Positions 48,821 through 57,356 of a stretch of 64,000 bases of DNA are shown piece by piece. Source of the DNA: Schaalia odontolytica (GTDB taxonomy: Bacteria; Actinomycetota; Actinomycetes; Actinomycetales; Actinomycetaceae); assembly GCF_024584435.1 (NCBI RefSeq), contig NZ_CP102197.1, positions 1 through 64,000 on the forward strand, in the 5' to 3' direction. Within the stretch, counting starts at the first letter, position 1; every line of letters begins with the position of its first letter. A model generated the notes under the pieces. It saw only the letters and a list, made by a program, of their open reading frames with translations. It did not search any database and was not told the origin of the DNA. The position numbers and the translations under genes were made by a program.

Positions 48821-49666
48821 TCAGTTTTTGTGTGCGGTGATCGCGAACTGAAGGGGCAGACGTTCGGGATGCTCGCGAAGGTGCCAGGCTCCAGCGGAAT
48901 CTTGTTCCATGAGTTCGGGCCACGGGCACCACGCTGCGCGCGGGGTCTCTTCGAGTTCATCGATCACCAACCCTGCGTTGATGAGAGCGGTGACGATCTG
49001 TCCAAGGGAGTGATTCCACTGGTGATTTGTCGTGTGAGTAATCCGTGGTGCATTGGGCGAATCCACGTAGCTTGAATCGTCATCCCATGTCAGCGGCGTA
49101 TCTTGCTCAAAGTATGGCTGCTCGATCTTGAGTCCGTCGGAAATGTCGTCCCCGATTGTCATGAACATCGGGTGGTCATCGCGAATGAAGAAAGTGCCAC
49201 CTGGCTTGAGTAGGGAAGCGATGACACGTGCCCACTGAGCAATATCGGGCAGCCAGCACAGAACGCCGATCGAGGTGTACACCAGATCGAAGGTGCCGGA
49301 CACTGCTTGACGCGCGTCGTACACGTTCGCGTGAACAAACTCCACGTCAGCGCCCGCGCGTTCGGCGATGCTGCGCGCGTGGGCAAGCGAGGCCTTGGAC
49401 AGATCGAGGCCAATGATGCGCGAGGCCCCGCGGCGCGCAAACCCGATCGTGTCCGTTCCGACGTGGCACTGCAGGTGGATGACATCCTTGCCGGTGAGGT
49501 CGCCGAATCGTTCGATATCTTGGGCCAATTCGGCGCTTATGGCGGTCGGGTCCTCGAGAAGGCGCTGGTAGTCGCAGTAGTTGCCAGCCATGTGCAGCTC
49601 GGCGCGGTCGTCCCAGTTGTGCTCGTTATTGGAAAACCACTGCGCTTGTCTGCTTGTGTCAGTCAT
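48821..49666 (-). CDS. Class I SAM-dependent methyltransferase
   Basis: The 281-residue protein has a Methyltransf_25/11-type Rossmann fold: motif I VIHLQCHVGTDTIGFARRG, acidic loop IIGLDLSKASL, then FVHANVYDA and LKPGGTFFIRDDHP. The C-terminal part (PNAPRITHTTNHQWNHSLGQI) is typical of small-molecule methyltransferases annotated only as class I. The substrate cannot be deduced. It lies between the DUF2262 gene and its decayed copy. Confidence 0.85.
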   Translation of the reverse strand: MTDTSRQAQWFSNNEHNWDDRAELHMAGNYCDYQRLLEDPTAISAELAQDIERFGDLTGKDVIHLQCHVGTDTIGFARRGASRIIGLDLSKASLAHARSIAERAGADVEFVHANVYDARQAVSGTFDLVYTSIGVLCWLPDIAQWARVIASLLKPGGTFFIRDDHPMFMTIGDDISDGLKIEQPYFEQDTPLTWDDDSSYVDSPNAPRITHTTNHQWNHSLGQIVTALINAGLVIDELEETPRAAWCPWPELMEQDSAGAWHLREHPERLPLQFAITAHKN

Positions 49667-49739
49667 TTGGTTATTCTACGCCGGTGGGGTGTCGGGGAGT
49701 TGCGCCTGCCGAGGCCTCGGCAGTGGCTTTGCGTGCCTT

Positions 49740-49959
49740 GTCCGCCCTGCACAGCTGCAGGTACAGGGCAAAAGTGGAAAAGAAGTCCGCGGCGACGAAG
49801 AAGTGGAGCGCTATGTGGATCGCGCTGCGTAGCATCGCGATGGACGCCGACGGTGCGTTCTCCGCCTACTTCGATGACGACGACATGTTCTTCGGGCACT
49901 GCGTCACCGTGTACGGAACCCTGTAGGACGGGGTGACGGCGGCGAACATGGAGGGATGA
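49740..49959 (+). pseudogene. Decayed 3' fragment of a second DUF2262 gene
   Basis: From 49819 the translation LRSIAMDADGAFSAYFDDDD and FFGHCVTVYGT is nearly identical to the end of the DUF2262 protein at 47114-47983, and the DNA is clearly similar. An in-frame TAG (49924-49926) precedes DGVTAANMEG and a final TGA at 49957. Upstream (49740-49818) a shifted frame reads GKSGKEVRGDEEVERY, loosely like the intact ESADEEVPEI segment, so there is probably also a frameshift. No 5' half remains. Confidence 0.8.
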
Positions 49960-50063
49960 GCACCCAACGCTGCGCGAGGTGCGATCGCGGGGGCGTTTTT
50001 GCTGATCAGAGCGTTGAGGCTCGCACTGAAGGGGCTTGATGACGCACGGCACGTATGGCGTGA

Positions 50064-50077
50064 ATTGATAGTTCAAT
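50064..50077. promoter_or_regulatory. Candidate operator upstream of the SDR gene
   Basis: ATTGAtagtTCAAT is a perfect inverted repeat 108 bp before the SDR start. It resembles a TetR-type site. The whole gap 49960-50184 holds no gene. Confidence 0.35.
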
Positions 50078-50184
50078 GGCGCGATAGGCGCTCGCGGTGG
50101 CGCGTTTTGAGGGATAGATTGATGGTCGTCAACAACGGAAGCCGTGCAGATGAGTGCGGCAATCAACAGAGTGAAGGAATAGCC

Positions 50185-50979
50185 ATGAAGAACAGCGCGC
50201 TGATCACCGGCTCCTACGGCGGCCTCGGTACCTGCTTCGTCAACATCCACGCCGCCACGGGCGGTGACCTGATCCTCGTGGGGCGCAGCCAGTCCAAGCT
50301 CGACGCCCAGGCGGCCGAGGTGGCCGCCAAGTATGGCGTCGAGGCCGTGACCATCGCCGTCGATCTCTCCCAGCCCGAGGCTGCCCAGACCATCTACGAC
50401 ACGTGCAAGGCCAATGGCTGGAACCCGGACATCATCATCAACAACGCGGGCTTCGGCGGTCAGGGCGACTTCGCCCGTGAGCGCACGATGGAACAGGACC
50501 TGTCCATGATCGCCGTGAACGTCGAGGCACCCACCCGCATCCTCAAGCTCTTCCTGCCCGACATGATCGCGCGCGGAAGCGGCAAGGTCCTCAACGTCTC
50601 CTCGACGGCCGCCGCCATGCCCGGCCCCCTCCAGGCCGTCTACTACGCGACGAAGGCCTACGTCACCAGCTGGTCTAACGCCCTGTGGCGTGAACTCGAG
50701 GGAACCGGAGTGACCGTCACGGCGCTCATGCCCGGCGCGATGCGCACCGGCTTCGCGGCCTCTGGCGACCTTGGAGACACCAAGCTCTTCGCCAACGCCG
50801 TCGACCCGACGGCCGTCGCCCAGGCCGGATATGACGGGATGCTGGCTGGCAGGCTCAACGTGACCAGCGGCCTGCCCGGATGGCAGCGCCCCATGATGGC
50901 CCTGGCGCCCCTGTTCCCCAAGAAGACCATGCTGAACTTCGTCTACGACCAGCAGGTCGCAGGAAGCGCGAACAAGTAA
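50185..50979 (+). CDS. SDR family NAD(P)-dependent oxidoreductase
   Basis: The 264-residue classical short-chain dehydrogenase has the cofactor loop TGSYGGLG (residues 8-15), NNAGFGGQG, the catalytic Ser in VSSTAAAMPG and YYATK. The dinucleotide strand ends VGRSQSK, favouring NADP. The C-terminal helix region (LFPKKTMLNFVY) is like those of DltE/YqjQ-type SDRs. GAAGGA lies 7 nt before ATG 50185. Substrate unknown. Confidence 0.88.
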   Translation: MKNSALITGSYGGLGTCFVNIHAATGGDLILVGRSQSKLDAQAAEVAAKYGVEAVTIAVDLSQPEAAQTIYDTCKANGWNPDIIINNAGFGGQGDFARERTMEQDLSMIAVNVEAPTRILKLFLPDMIARGSGKVLNVSSTAAAMPGPLQAVYYATKAYVTSWSNALWRELEGTGVTVTALMPGAMRTGFAASGDLGDTKLFANAVDPTAVAQAGYDGMLAGRLNVTSGLPGWQRPMMALAPLFPKKTMLNFVYDQQVAGSANK

Positions 50980-51068
50980 GCTCAACGAAGATCTCAAGGG
51001 TGCCCGCCGCGTGACGGATCGCGTGTCGGGCTTCCTTCCGTAAACGGTGGCTCATGGAAGGCATACGC

Positions 51069-52229
51069 ATGCGCAGGCTCGCATTTCGTCCCGCGATGGG
51101 TGTCTCGAACATTGAGTTGTTCTACGACCTCATCTTCGTCTACTGCATCAGCGTCATCACGAGCCTGATGCACAACCCCGAGGGTGGATTCTTCGGCGTG
51201 GAGACCTACGCCCTGTACGCGGTCGACATGCTGACGATCCTGCAGGTCTGGTTCTTCACGACGTTCCTGCAGAACCGCTACGGGGACGGCGGCGCGTTCG
51301 ACAACGTGTGTCTGTTCATCAACATGTTCCTCATGTTCTTCATGGCCGGGTGCGTGGGTGAGGGGTGGCGGAACTCCATGCTCACGTGGAACCTCGTGTG
51401 GGCGTTCGTACTCATCGACCTGGCTGTGCATTGGGGGATCAAGCGGGTGCGCTACACGAACCTGAGTGACGACGACAAGCGCTTCATGAACCGGACGATC
51501 CTCGTGCTCGCTGTCCAGGCCGCCATCGTCCTCGTCGCCGCGTTTGTTCCCTGGGAGATTGGCCAGTGGCTCTCTCTCGTTGCGTTCGCCTTCGGGTGGC
51601 TCGCTTTCGTGCGCGGGCATCGCCTCGCGGGTACCGCGGTACGCTTCGATCACCTTTTTGAGCGCTGCTCCCTCCTCGCCATCGTCACCTTCGGTGAGAT
51701 GATCGTCGGAATCGCCGGCACGATCAGCGGCGGCTCGGACGTGATCGCATCGATGCTCGTCTTCGCGCTCGTCGTCGGTCTCTTCCTCGTCTACTTCTTC
51801 CACTACGATCGCATGCTCGACCACGAGCGTCAGGACGTCGGCATCGGCTTCATGGTCCTGACGGCCGGGCTCGTGTTCGTCATCAGTAACGTCACGGTCG
51901 CCCTGGAATACCTGCCTGAACATGAGGTTTCCGTCGCTCCGAAGAGCATCTACCTGGCGGTGGGGCTGTGCGCATACCTTGCCCTGTCGCTCGTCCTGTT
52001 CCACTACAACAAGACTCCATTCCGACTGAGTGGCCTCGTCCTTGCGAGTCGGATCATCGCCTGCCTGCTGATCGCAGGAGTCGCCCTGATTCCCGGAGCC
52101 GACACCCTGACGACCCTCGCATGTGATGCCCTCATCGTCGTGTGGGGCGCGCTAGCGGTGGAGTACGCGTCGTACAGGAAGCGACGCGAGCTGGTCGGCG
52201 GGGGTCGGGGCCCTGAGGAGGCGGCGTGA
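51069..52229 (+). CDS. Low temperature requirement protein A (LtrA) family membrane protein
   Basis: ATG 51069 is preferred since GAAGG is 7 nt upstream; ATG 51054 is the alternative. The 386-residue protein has about ten spans, an N-terminal IELFYDLIFVYCISVIT and a central FGEMIVGIAG, both hallmarks of LtrA. The family was named from Listeria growth at low temperature, but the biochemical role is unsettled. The stop overlaps the start of the AraC regulator by GTGA, so both form an operon. Confidence 0.88.
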   Translation: MRRLAFRPAMGVSNIELFYDLIFVYCISVITSLMHNPEGGFFGVETYALYAVDMLTILQVWFFTTFLQNRYGDGGAFDNVCLFINMFLMFFMAGCVGEGWRNSMLTWNLVWAFVLIDLAVHWGIKRVRYTNLSDDDKRFMNRTILVLAVQAAIVLVAAFVPWEIGQWLSLVAFAFGWLAFVRGHRLAGTAVRFDHLFERCSLLAIVTFGEMIVGIAGTISGGSDVIASMLVFALVVGLFLVYFFHYDRMLDHERQDVGIGFMVLTAGLVFVISNVTVALEYLPEHEVSVAPKSIYLAVGLCAYLALSLVLFHYNKTPFRLSGLVLASRIIACLLIAGVALIPGADTLTTLACDALIVVWGALAVEYASYRKRRELVGGGRGPEEAA

Positions 52230-53212
52230 AGCACTTCGTTCTTGATGGAAACTATGGGCGCGCCCTCGGCGGGTTCGGTATTGATGTCGGTGAGGTGCTA
52301 CGCAAGGCGGGCCTGCCCGAGGATGCGTTGTGCCGCCCGGCCCCCACGATGACGGCTGAGCAGTACTACGCCTTCGTGGAGGCGGTTGGAGAGCTCGCCG
52401 GGCGTGAGGACGCCGCCGTCGCGCTGGCCAGTGCCGACGGGGTGGAGCAGCTCAGCCCGCCGATCTTCGCCTCGTTCTGCGCGCGCGATGGACGGGCTTG
52501 CATCGAGCGGCTCGCCCGCTACAAGCCCCTCATTGGCCCCATGGAGTTCATCCTGAAGGACGACAATGGATCGCTGACGGTTCAGCTGGCGTGCCCCGAG
52601 CGCGAGAGGGCCATGCCTGCGTTCCTCGTGCAGTGCGAGATCGCGTTCCTCGTCAACGTGCTGCGTGCCGCCACGAAGCGCGACATCAGCCCCGTCGGCG
52701 TGATGATGCGTCATCCTCCCGAAGGGACATGGTTCGAGGAGTTTCTCGGCTGTGAGGTCCGCGAGGGGGTGCGCGATGAGGTGACCTTCGCCGATGCTGA
52801 TCTCGCCGTGCCCTTCTTCAGCAGGAACGATGCGATGTGGGGCTACTTCGAGCCCGAGCTGGGACGCCGGCTCAGCGAACTCGACGTCGATGAGGGCATG
52901 TCCGCTCGCGTGCGCAGCGCCCTTGTCGAGGCGCTGCCCGCGGGTGAGGTCGGAATCGACGAGACGGCCCGTCGGCTCGGTCAGTCGAAGCGTACCCTGC
53001 AGCGCAGACTCGGCGAGGAGGGGACCACCTTCCAGAAGCAGCTGAACCACGTTCGTGAGCTGTTGGCCAAGCGCTACCTGACCACGACCTCGATGCGCAC
53101 GGACGAGATCGCGTTCATGCTGGGATACGTCGAGCACAACAGCTTCCTGCGGGCCTTCAGCTCGTGGACTGGCCTGAGTCCGAGCGAGTACCGCAAGCGG
53201 CACGATTCCTAG
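52226..53212 (+). CDS. AraC-family transcriptional regulator
   Basis: The 328-residue protein has an N-terminal arabinose-binding-like domain (PF12625 type, residues 20-205) and a C-terminal double helix-turn-helix (DETARRLGQSKRTLQRRL, then IAFMLGYVEHNSFLRAF and GLSPSEYRK). It overlaps the ltrA-like gene and probably responds to a small ligand. A small AGCGCTCC/GGAGCGCT hairpin (53211-53227) follows the stop. Target genes are not shown. Confidence 0.9.
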   Translation: MKHFVLDGNYGRALGGFGIDVGEVLRKAGLPEDALCRPAPTMTAEQYYAFVEAVGELAGREDAAVALASADGVEQLSPPIFASFCARDGRACIERLARYKPLIGPMEFILKDDNGSLTVQLACPERERAMPAFLVQCEIAFLVNVLRAATKRDISPVGVMMRHPPEGTWFEEFLGCEVREGVRDEVTFADADLAVPFFSRNDAMWGYFEPELGRRLSELDVDEGMSARVRSALVEALPAGEVGIDETARRLGQSKRTLQRRLGEEGTTFQKQLNHVRELLAKRYLTTTSMRTDEIAFMLGYVEHNSFLRAFSSWTGLSPSEYRKRHDS

Positions 53213-53332
53213 CGCTCCAGGAGCGCTGTCTGGGTCAGTCGGCTGTCATCCGGACTAGCGACGAGGCCGTGGGTGATTCGGTCCGTGTGCGACGTCATGG
53301 GAAGTGGCCGCTCCTCGTTGGAAGGGCACGTC

Positions 53333-53350
53333 TATACTGAACACTGTTCA
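53333..53350 (+). promoter_or_regulatory. -10 box and operator of the TetR gene
   Basis: TATACT (53333-53338) touches the perfect 13-bp palindrome TGAACactGTTCA (53338-53350). It is well placed for autoregulation by the TetR protein encoded at 53388. The site matches the BioQ-type consensus TGAAC-N3-GTTCA. Confidence 0.65.
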
Positions 53351-53387
53351 TTATGGGTTGTTGCAGCTCGCAAGACAGTAGGGATGA

Positions 53388-53981
53388 ATGCCCAAGCAAG
53401 TGATCGACCGGGAAAGCCTGGTCAGCCAGGCCTACGCCATCGCCTCACGCGACGGCATCTCGTCGCTCTCCGTGCGCAAGCTCGCCTCCGCCTGTGGGAT
53501 CGCCGTCGGGTCGGTCTACGGCTACTTTCCGACGAAGGCAGACCTGACGGCCGCGGTGCTCACCCGATTCTTCGAGGAGAACCTCTCCGAAGAGCTGTGC
53601 GTCGTGCGCCCCGGCGAACGCTTCACCTCCTACGTGAGGCGGTTTCGTGAGGCCCTCAGCTCCGCGCGTGCCGACATGAGCGTCGACTGGTTTACGCAGA
53701 TGCGGCGCCTGCCGAGCGCTGAGCACGAGGCGCTCGAGGCCGTACGCGCCCCCATGCTCGCCCACATTGAACGCGGACTGATCCGTGTCCTCAATGCGGA
53801 CGAGGCCGTGGAGCACGCCCGCCTCGTCGGTTCTCTGAGTGCTGAAAGGCTGTGCCGCTACGTGCTGCGCGCCATCTTCGCGTCCCTCATGGACAGTGAC
53901 GAGTGCGAGACGCTCGTCGCGCTCCTCGACGCCTCCCTCTACCCGTACCCGACGCCCATCAACGAGAAGGATGCCCGATGA
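53388..53981 (+). CDS. TetR/AcrR-family regulator
   Basis: The 197-residue repressor has the N-terminal helix-turn-helix ISSLSVRKLASACGIAVGSV followed by YGYFPTKADLTAAV (residues 20-55), then a helical ligand domain of unknown specificity. A palindrome sits on its promoter. It overlaps the next membrane-protein gene by ATGA. The operator resembles BioQ sites, so a role in biotin control is conceivable but unproven. Confidence 0.88.
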   Translation: MPKQVIDRESLVSQAYAIASRDGISSLSVRKLASACGIAVGSVYGYFPTKADLTAAVLTRFFEENLSEELCVVRPGERFTSYVRRFREALSSARADMSVDWFTQMRRLPSAEHEALEAVRAPMLAHIERGLIRVLNADEAVEHARLVGSLSAERLCRYVLRAIFASLMDSDECETLVALLDASLYPYPTPINEKDAR

Positions 53982-54433
53982 GCCGTTTGCACGTGAAGAA
54001 ACAGTCCCTGATTGCCGTCGCCGGCATCGTCTGGCTACTCGCTGGACTGAATGTCGCCCAACTCGGGGTGCGCGCGGCCATCGGCATGCGCGGCGTCGCA
54101 GCGATCATTCTCCTCGCCCTCGTCGGCGGCGCGGCCGCAATCTTTAGCGCCTTCCACCCGATGTTTTCCAAGCTCGTCAAGAAGAACGCCCAGCGCATCG
54201 CCGACCTGGAGGGGGAACGTCACCTAGTCTTTCGCTTCTTCGACCGCAAGAGCTACATCATGATGGCGCTCATGATGTCCTTCGGTATTGGGATGCGCGC
54301 CGCCGGACTCTTCCCCGGCTGGTTCATTGCTTTCTTCTACACGGGCCTGGGCCTTGCTCTCGCGCTCGCGGGCGCCAGCTACATCATGCGCGGCGTGCGG
54401 GGACGAGCTTGGGTGTTCCACGGGAGCAAGTGA
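53978..54433 (+). CDS. Hypothetical membrane protein, four spans
   Basis: ATG 53978 overlaps the TetR stop, with AAGGA 7 nt upstream. The 151-residue protein has spans at about residues 12-28, 34-52, 92-108 and 113-135, and a conserved-looking FFDRKSYIMM segment in the loop. No family recognised. Because it is coupled to the TetR gene it is probably the regulated function. Confidence 0.8.
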   Translation: MSRLHVKKQSLIAVAGIVWLLAGLNVAQLGVRAAIGMRGVAAIILLALVGGAAAIFSAFHPMFSKLVKKNAQRIADLEGERHLVFRFFDRKSYIMMALMMSFGIGMRAAGLFPGWFIAFFYTGLGLALALAGASYIMRGVRGRAWVFHGSK

Positions 54434-54578
54434 GAGTCTCCGCATCGCGGCCGCGTGGGCGCGGGCGGCAGCGAGTGAGTGTGGCATCTGCTTGATACGC
54501 GCAACCCTGAGAGTGCGAGGAATCGAGCGCTGATACACTGGGCGCGCTTTTCCCGATTGGCACACTGAAGGCACAGCC

Positions 54579-55028
54579 GTGGACTTCTACACCCTTGACT
54601 ACGTCGTCTCCCACCAAAGCACCGAATCGACCCAGCGCGTGGCCGCAATCATCATCCTGCTCCTGGTTGCGCTGGTCTTCAGTGTCCTGTACCTGCGTGA
54701 CAAGGCGCGGACCCGATGGCGAGATGCCGGGGTCGGTCTCCTCGTTCTCTCCCTCGTGCTGCTTGGGATTCAGACCGAGCAGTACCTCCAGGTGAGCAAC
54801 CAGCTCTCCCAGTCCTAGCGTCTCGTCCGCTTCGTGGAAGGCGTTGCCACGGACCATGGGGTGTCAACCAGCGAGATTCTGGTGAACTCGACCTCCCTGC
54901 AAGACGGGATCATCGTGCGTTTCAACGAGGAGGACTACCTGGTCCACCTGGGCGACGACAACAACTCCTACACCCTCGAGCGGACCCACATCATCGACCA
55001 CAACGTTTACGTGAACGGGAAGCACTGA
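54579..55028 (+). pseudogene. DUF3290 family protein interrupted by an in-frame amber codon
   Basis: One reading frame from GTG 54579 to TGA 55026-55028 encodes a complete DUF3290 protein of 149 codons: N-terminal spans (VAAIIILLLVALVFSVLYL, GVGLLVLSLVLLGIQTEQYL) and the C-terminal EILVNSTSLQDGIIVRFNEE and NNSYTLERTHIID. A TAG at 54816-54818 breaks it where family members have Gln (QLSQS-stop-RLVRFVEGVA), so CAG to TAG is likely. The downstream part is still well conserved, which means the change is recent, or the codon is read through. It is 1 nt from the DUF421 gene. Confidence 0.82.
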
Positions 55029-55029
55029 C

Positions 55030-55743
55030 ATGGATTTCTACACGCTGACGGCCATCAAGTTCGCACTGGGAATCCTCATGATGATCTTCCAGATCAACAT
55101 CCTCGGCAAGCGCGACTTCTCGCTCAACACCCCGCTCAACCAGGTGCAGAACTACGTGCTGGGCGGCATTATCGGCGGCGTCATCTACAATTCGTCGATC
55201 ACGCTGCTGCAATTCCTCATCATCATCCTCATCTGGTCGCTCGTCGTGATCGCCACGAAGCTCCTCATCGATTACAGCAAGATCTTCAAGCGGCTCACCG
55301 CCTGTCAGCCCGAGCTGATCATCCGCGACGGGCGGGTGGACATCGCGCGCTGCGCGAAGGTCGGGCTCACGGCGCAGAGCCTCAGCAGAAGCCTGCGCGA
55401 CCAGGGAATCTCCAGCATCGGAGACGTCGAGACTGCCGTCATGGAAACCAACGGAACCCTCACGCTTCGGTTGCGCGGTGACAAGAGCAGGCGCTCGCTC
55501 CTCCCACTCGTGAGCGACGGGCAGTTCATCTCCGACGGGCTGGTACTCGCGGGCAAGGATTCGGCGTGGGTGAAGGCGCAGCTCAAGGAACAGGGGTACT
55601 CCTCGGTCAAGCAGGTCTTCCTGGCCGAGCTGGTCGACGGAAGCCTCGAAGTCGTCCCCTTCGCCACCTCGGCCAAAGCCGCCAAGCGTGGGGCGCCGCA
55701 GCCAACAGACCCGAAGGCACTCGATGGGGCGACTGATCGCTGA
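55030..55743 (+). CDS. DUF421 (YetF) family membrane protein
   Basis: The 237-residue protein has three N-terminal spans (residues 5-80), then a two-lobed cytosolic domain: TACQPELIIRDGRVDI, LRDQGISSIGDVETAVMETN and a second similar half ending in EVVPFATS. This is the YetF layout. YetF-like proteins pair with DUF3290 genes in many Firmicutes and actinobacteria. A CGCTGA/TCAGCG hairpin spans the stop. Function unknown. Confidence 0.9.
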   Translation: MDFYTLTAIKFALGILMMIFQINILGKRDFSLNTPLNQVQNYVLGGIIGGVIYNSSITLLQFLIIILIWSLVVIATKLLIDYSKIFKRLTACQPELIIRDGRVDIARCAKVGLTAQSLSRSLRDQGISSIGDVETAVMETNGTLTLRLRGDKSRRSLLPLVSDGQFISDGLVLAGKDSAWVKAQLKEQGYSSVKQVFLAELVDGSLEVVPFATSAKAAKRGAPQPTDPKALDGATDR

Positions 55744-55826
55744 GACTCAGCGGCATCTCGGCGTCAACGAGTCCTACACTGCAACATGAGCGCGGAGTGC
55801 AGGAACGTACAGAGGAGATGGTCCGC

Positions 55827-57356
55827 ATGCCCGCAGGGGATTGCGACAGCCGCGAGGCGCGGGGCGGGAACGAGGCGAAACGGGCCTGGCGGGCACTGGG
55901 GGGCTTGTGCCTGGGAACATTCGTGTGTTTCACCAACACGACCGCGTTCAACATCGCCCTCCCCGCCATCTCGGTCTCGCTGGGGGCCGGCCAGGTCGAG
56001 CAGCAGTGGATGGTCTCGGCTTACAACCTGGTCTTCGGGGCGTTCATGCTGCTCGCGGGTTCCCTGGGCGACAGGTGGGGCGTCAAGCGGACGCTCCTGG
56101 TCGGCGCCAGCGCCTTCGCGGCCGCCTCCGCTGCGGGCGTCCTCGCGACGAGCTCCGTGACCACTATCGTCGCACGGGGAGTCATGGGGTTCGGCGCGGG
56201 CTTCTCCATCACTATGACGCTCGCCCTCATTACGCGCCTGTTCGAATCCGACGGGCAAGTCCTCGCCCTCACGGTGAACGCCGTCGCGATGACCCTCGGA
56301 GCCCCCTTCGGCCTGGTGCTCGGCGGCGTGCTCGTCAACTTCGCCGACTGGCGCGCCATCTTCGTGTTCGACCTGGTGGCGTTCCTCATCGTCGTGCTCC
56401 TCGATATCCTCCTGCTGCCCGGCGACCGCAGCCAGACCGGGGGAACGACCGGGGCGCGCGCCCCGCTGCCCCTCGTGTCGGCGCTGCTCGCCCTCGCCGG
56501 CCTCGCCCTGGTCTCGGCCGGTCTCATCAACGCGCAGATCTCCGCCGCCTCACCGAACTCCTGGGGGCCGATGGTGGCTGGCGCCCTGGTGATCACCCTG
56601 TTCGTCCGCCGCGACACCCGCTCGTCGAATCCGCTGGCCGAACTCGGTCTGCTGCGCATCCCCTCCTTCGCCGCCGGCTCGTTGTCCCTGCTCGCGCTCA
56701 ACGTCGCGGTTTCGGGCATCATGTTTGTGCTTCCCGCCTATGTCGAGACCGCGCTGGGCAACAGTGCCCTGGTGGGGGCGCTCATGCTCATGCCCATGGT
56801 CGCCGCCGCCATGGTGGGCGCCGCCATCACCGGGAAAGCCTCGGACCGGTTGGGGAAGAGGCGCGCCTGCGTGGCCAGCCTCGTCCTCATCGCCCTCGGG
56901 CTGGCCGTCATGGCCGCGTCGACGGCGGTCGCGGGATACCCGCTCATGGTCGTGGGCCAGTGCGCCTGCGGCCTGGGCATGGCAATGGGTCTGCCCGTCA
57001 TGCAGGGGTGGGCGATGGAGCGGGTTCCGGACCGGCGACGAGGCGGTGGATCCGCGCTCGTCTCCACTTTCCAGCAACTCGGGTGCCTCATCGGGATCGG
57101 GGCGCTCGGATCGCTCGTCGGCTCGTCGTACGCGGCGGCGTGCCGGGGAACCGCCGCCGAGGGGTTCGCGTCCGTTTCCCTCGCGTTCGAGGCCGCCGGC
57201 ACGCAAAGCGCCTCGCAGGCGCAGGCGGTCCGCGCCGCAGCGAGCGGCGCCTATGCCCACGCGGTCCTCGTGGCGTTCTGCGGGGCTGCCGTGGTGCTCC
57301 TATTGAGCGCGGCGCTCACCGCTTATCGATCACGATCCGATGCGGGTGAGCGGTGA
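55827..57356 (+). CDS. MFS transporter, DHA2 (EmrB/QacA) family
   Basis: ATG 55827 has GAGGAG 9 nt upstream; earlier in-frame starts (55797, 55818) are closer than the ribosome site allows. A TACACT -10 lies at 55774. The 509-residue protein has 14 spans; LAGSLGDRWGVKRTLL is motif A, GAPFGLVLGGVLVNFADWRAIF is motif C of drug:H+ antiporters, and a second motif A-like GKASDRLGKRR lies in the C-terminal half. It probably exports toxic compounds. It overlaps the next (frameshifted) ClbS gene by GTGA. Confidence 0.88.
   Translation: MPAGDCDSREARGGNEAKRAWRALGGLCLGTFVCFTNTTAFNIALPAISVSLGAGQVEQQWMVSAYNLVFGAFMLLAGSLGDRWGVKRTLLVGASAFAAASAAGVLATSSVTTIVARGVMGFGAGFSITMTLALITRLFESDGQVLALTVNAVAMTLGAPFGLVLGGVLVNFADWRAIFVFDLVAFLIVVLLDILLLPGDRSQTGGTTGARAPLPLVSALLALAGLALVSAGLINAQISAASPNSWGPMVAGALVITLFVRRDTRSSNPLAELGLLRIPSFAAGSLSLLALNVAVSGIMFVLPAYVETALGNSALVGALMLMPMVAAAMVGAAITGKASDRLGKRRACVASLVLIALGLAVMAASTAVAGYPLMVVGQCACGLGMAMGLPVMQGWAMERVPDRRRGGGSALVSTFQQLGCLIGIGALGSLVGSSYAAACRGTAAEGFASVSLAFEAAGTQSASQAQAVRAAASGAYAHAVLVAFCGAAVVLLLSAALTAYRSRSDAGER

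Noticed and set aside
48710..49075. 121-residue plus-strand open frame with a hydrophobic stretch
   Set aside because: Its second half is antisense to the methyltransferase and it lacks a ribosome site; the hydrophobic part is short.
55786..56160. Frame starting just after the TACACT box upstream of the MFS gene
   Set aside because: It overlaps the transporter in another frame and turns into Arg/Ser/Pro-rich sequence; the transporter has the proper ribosome site.
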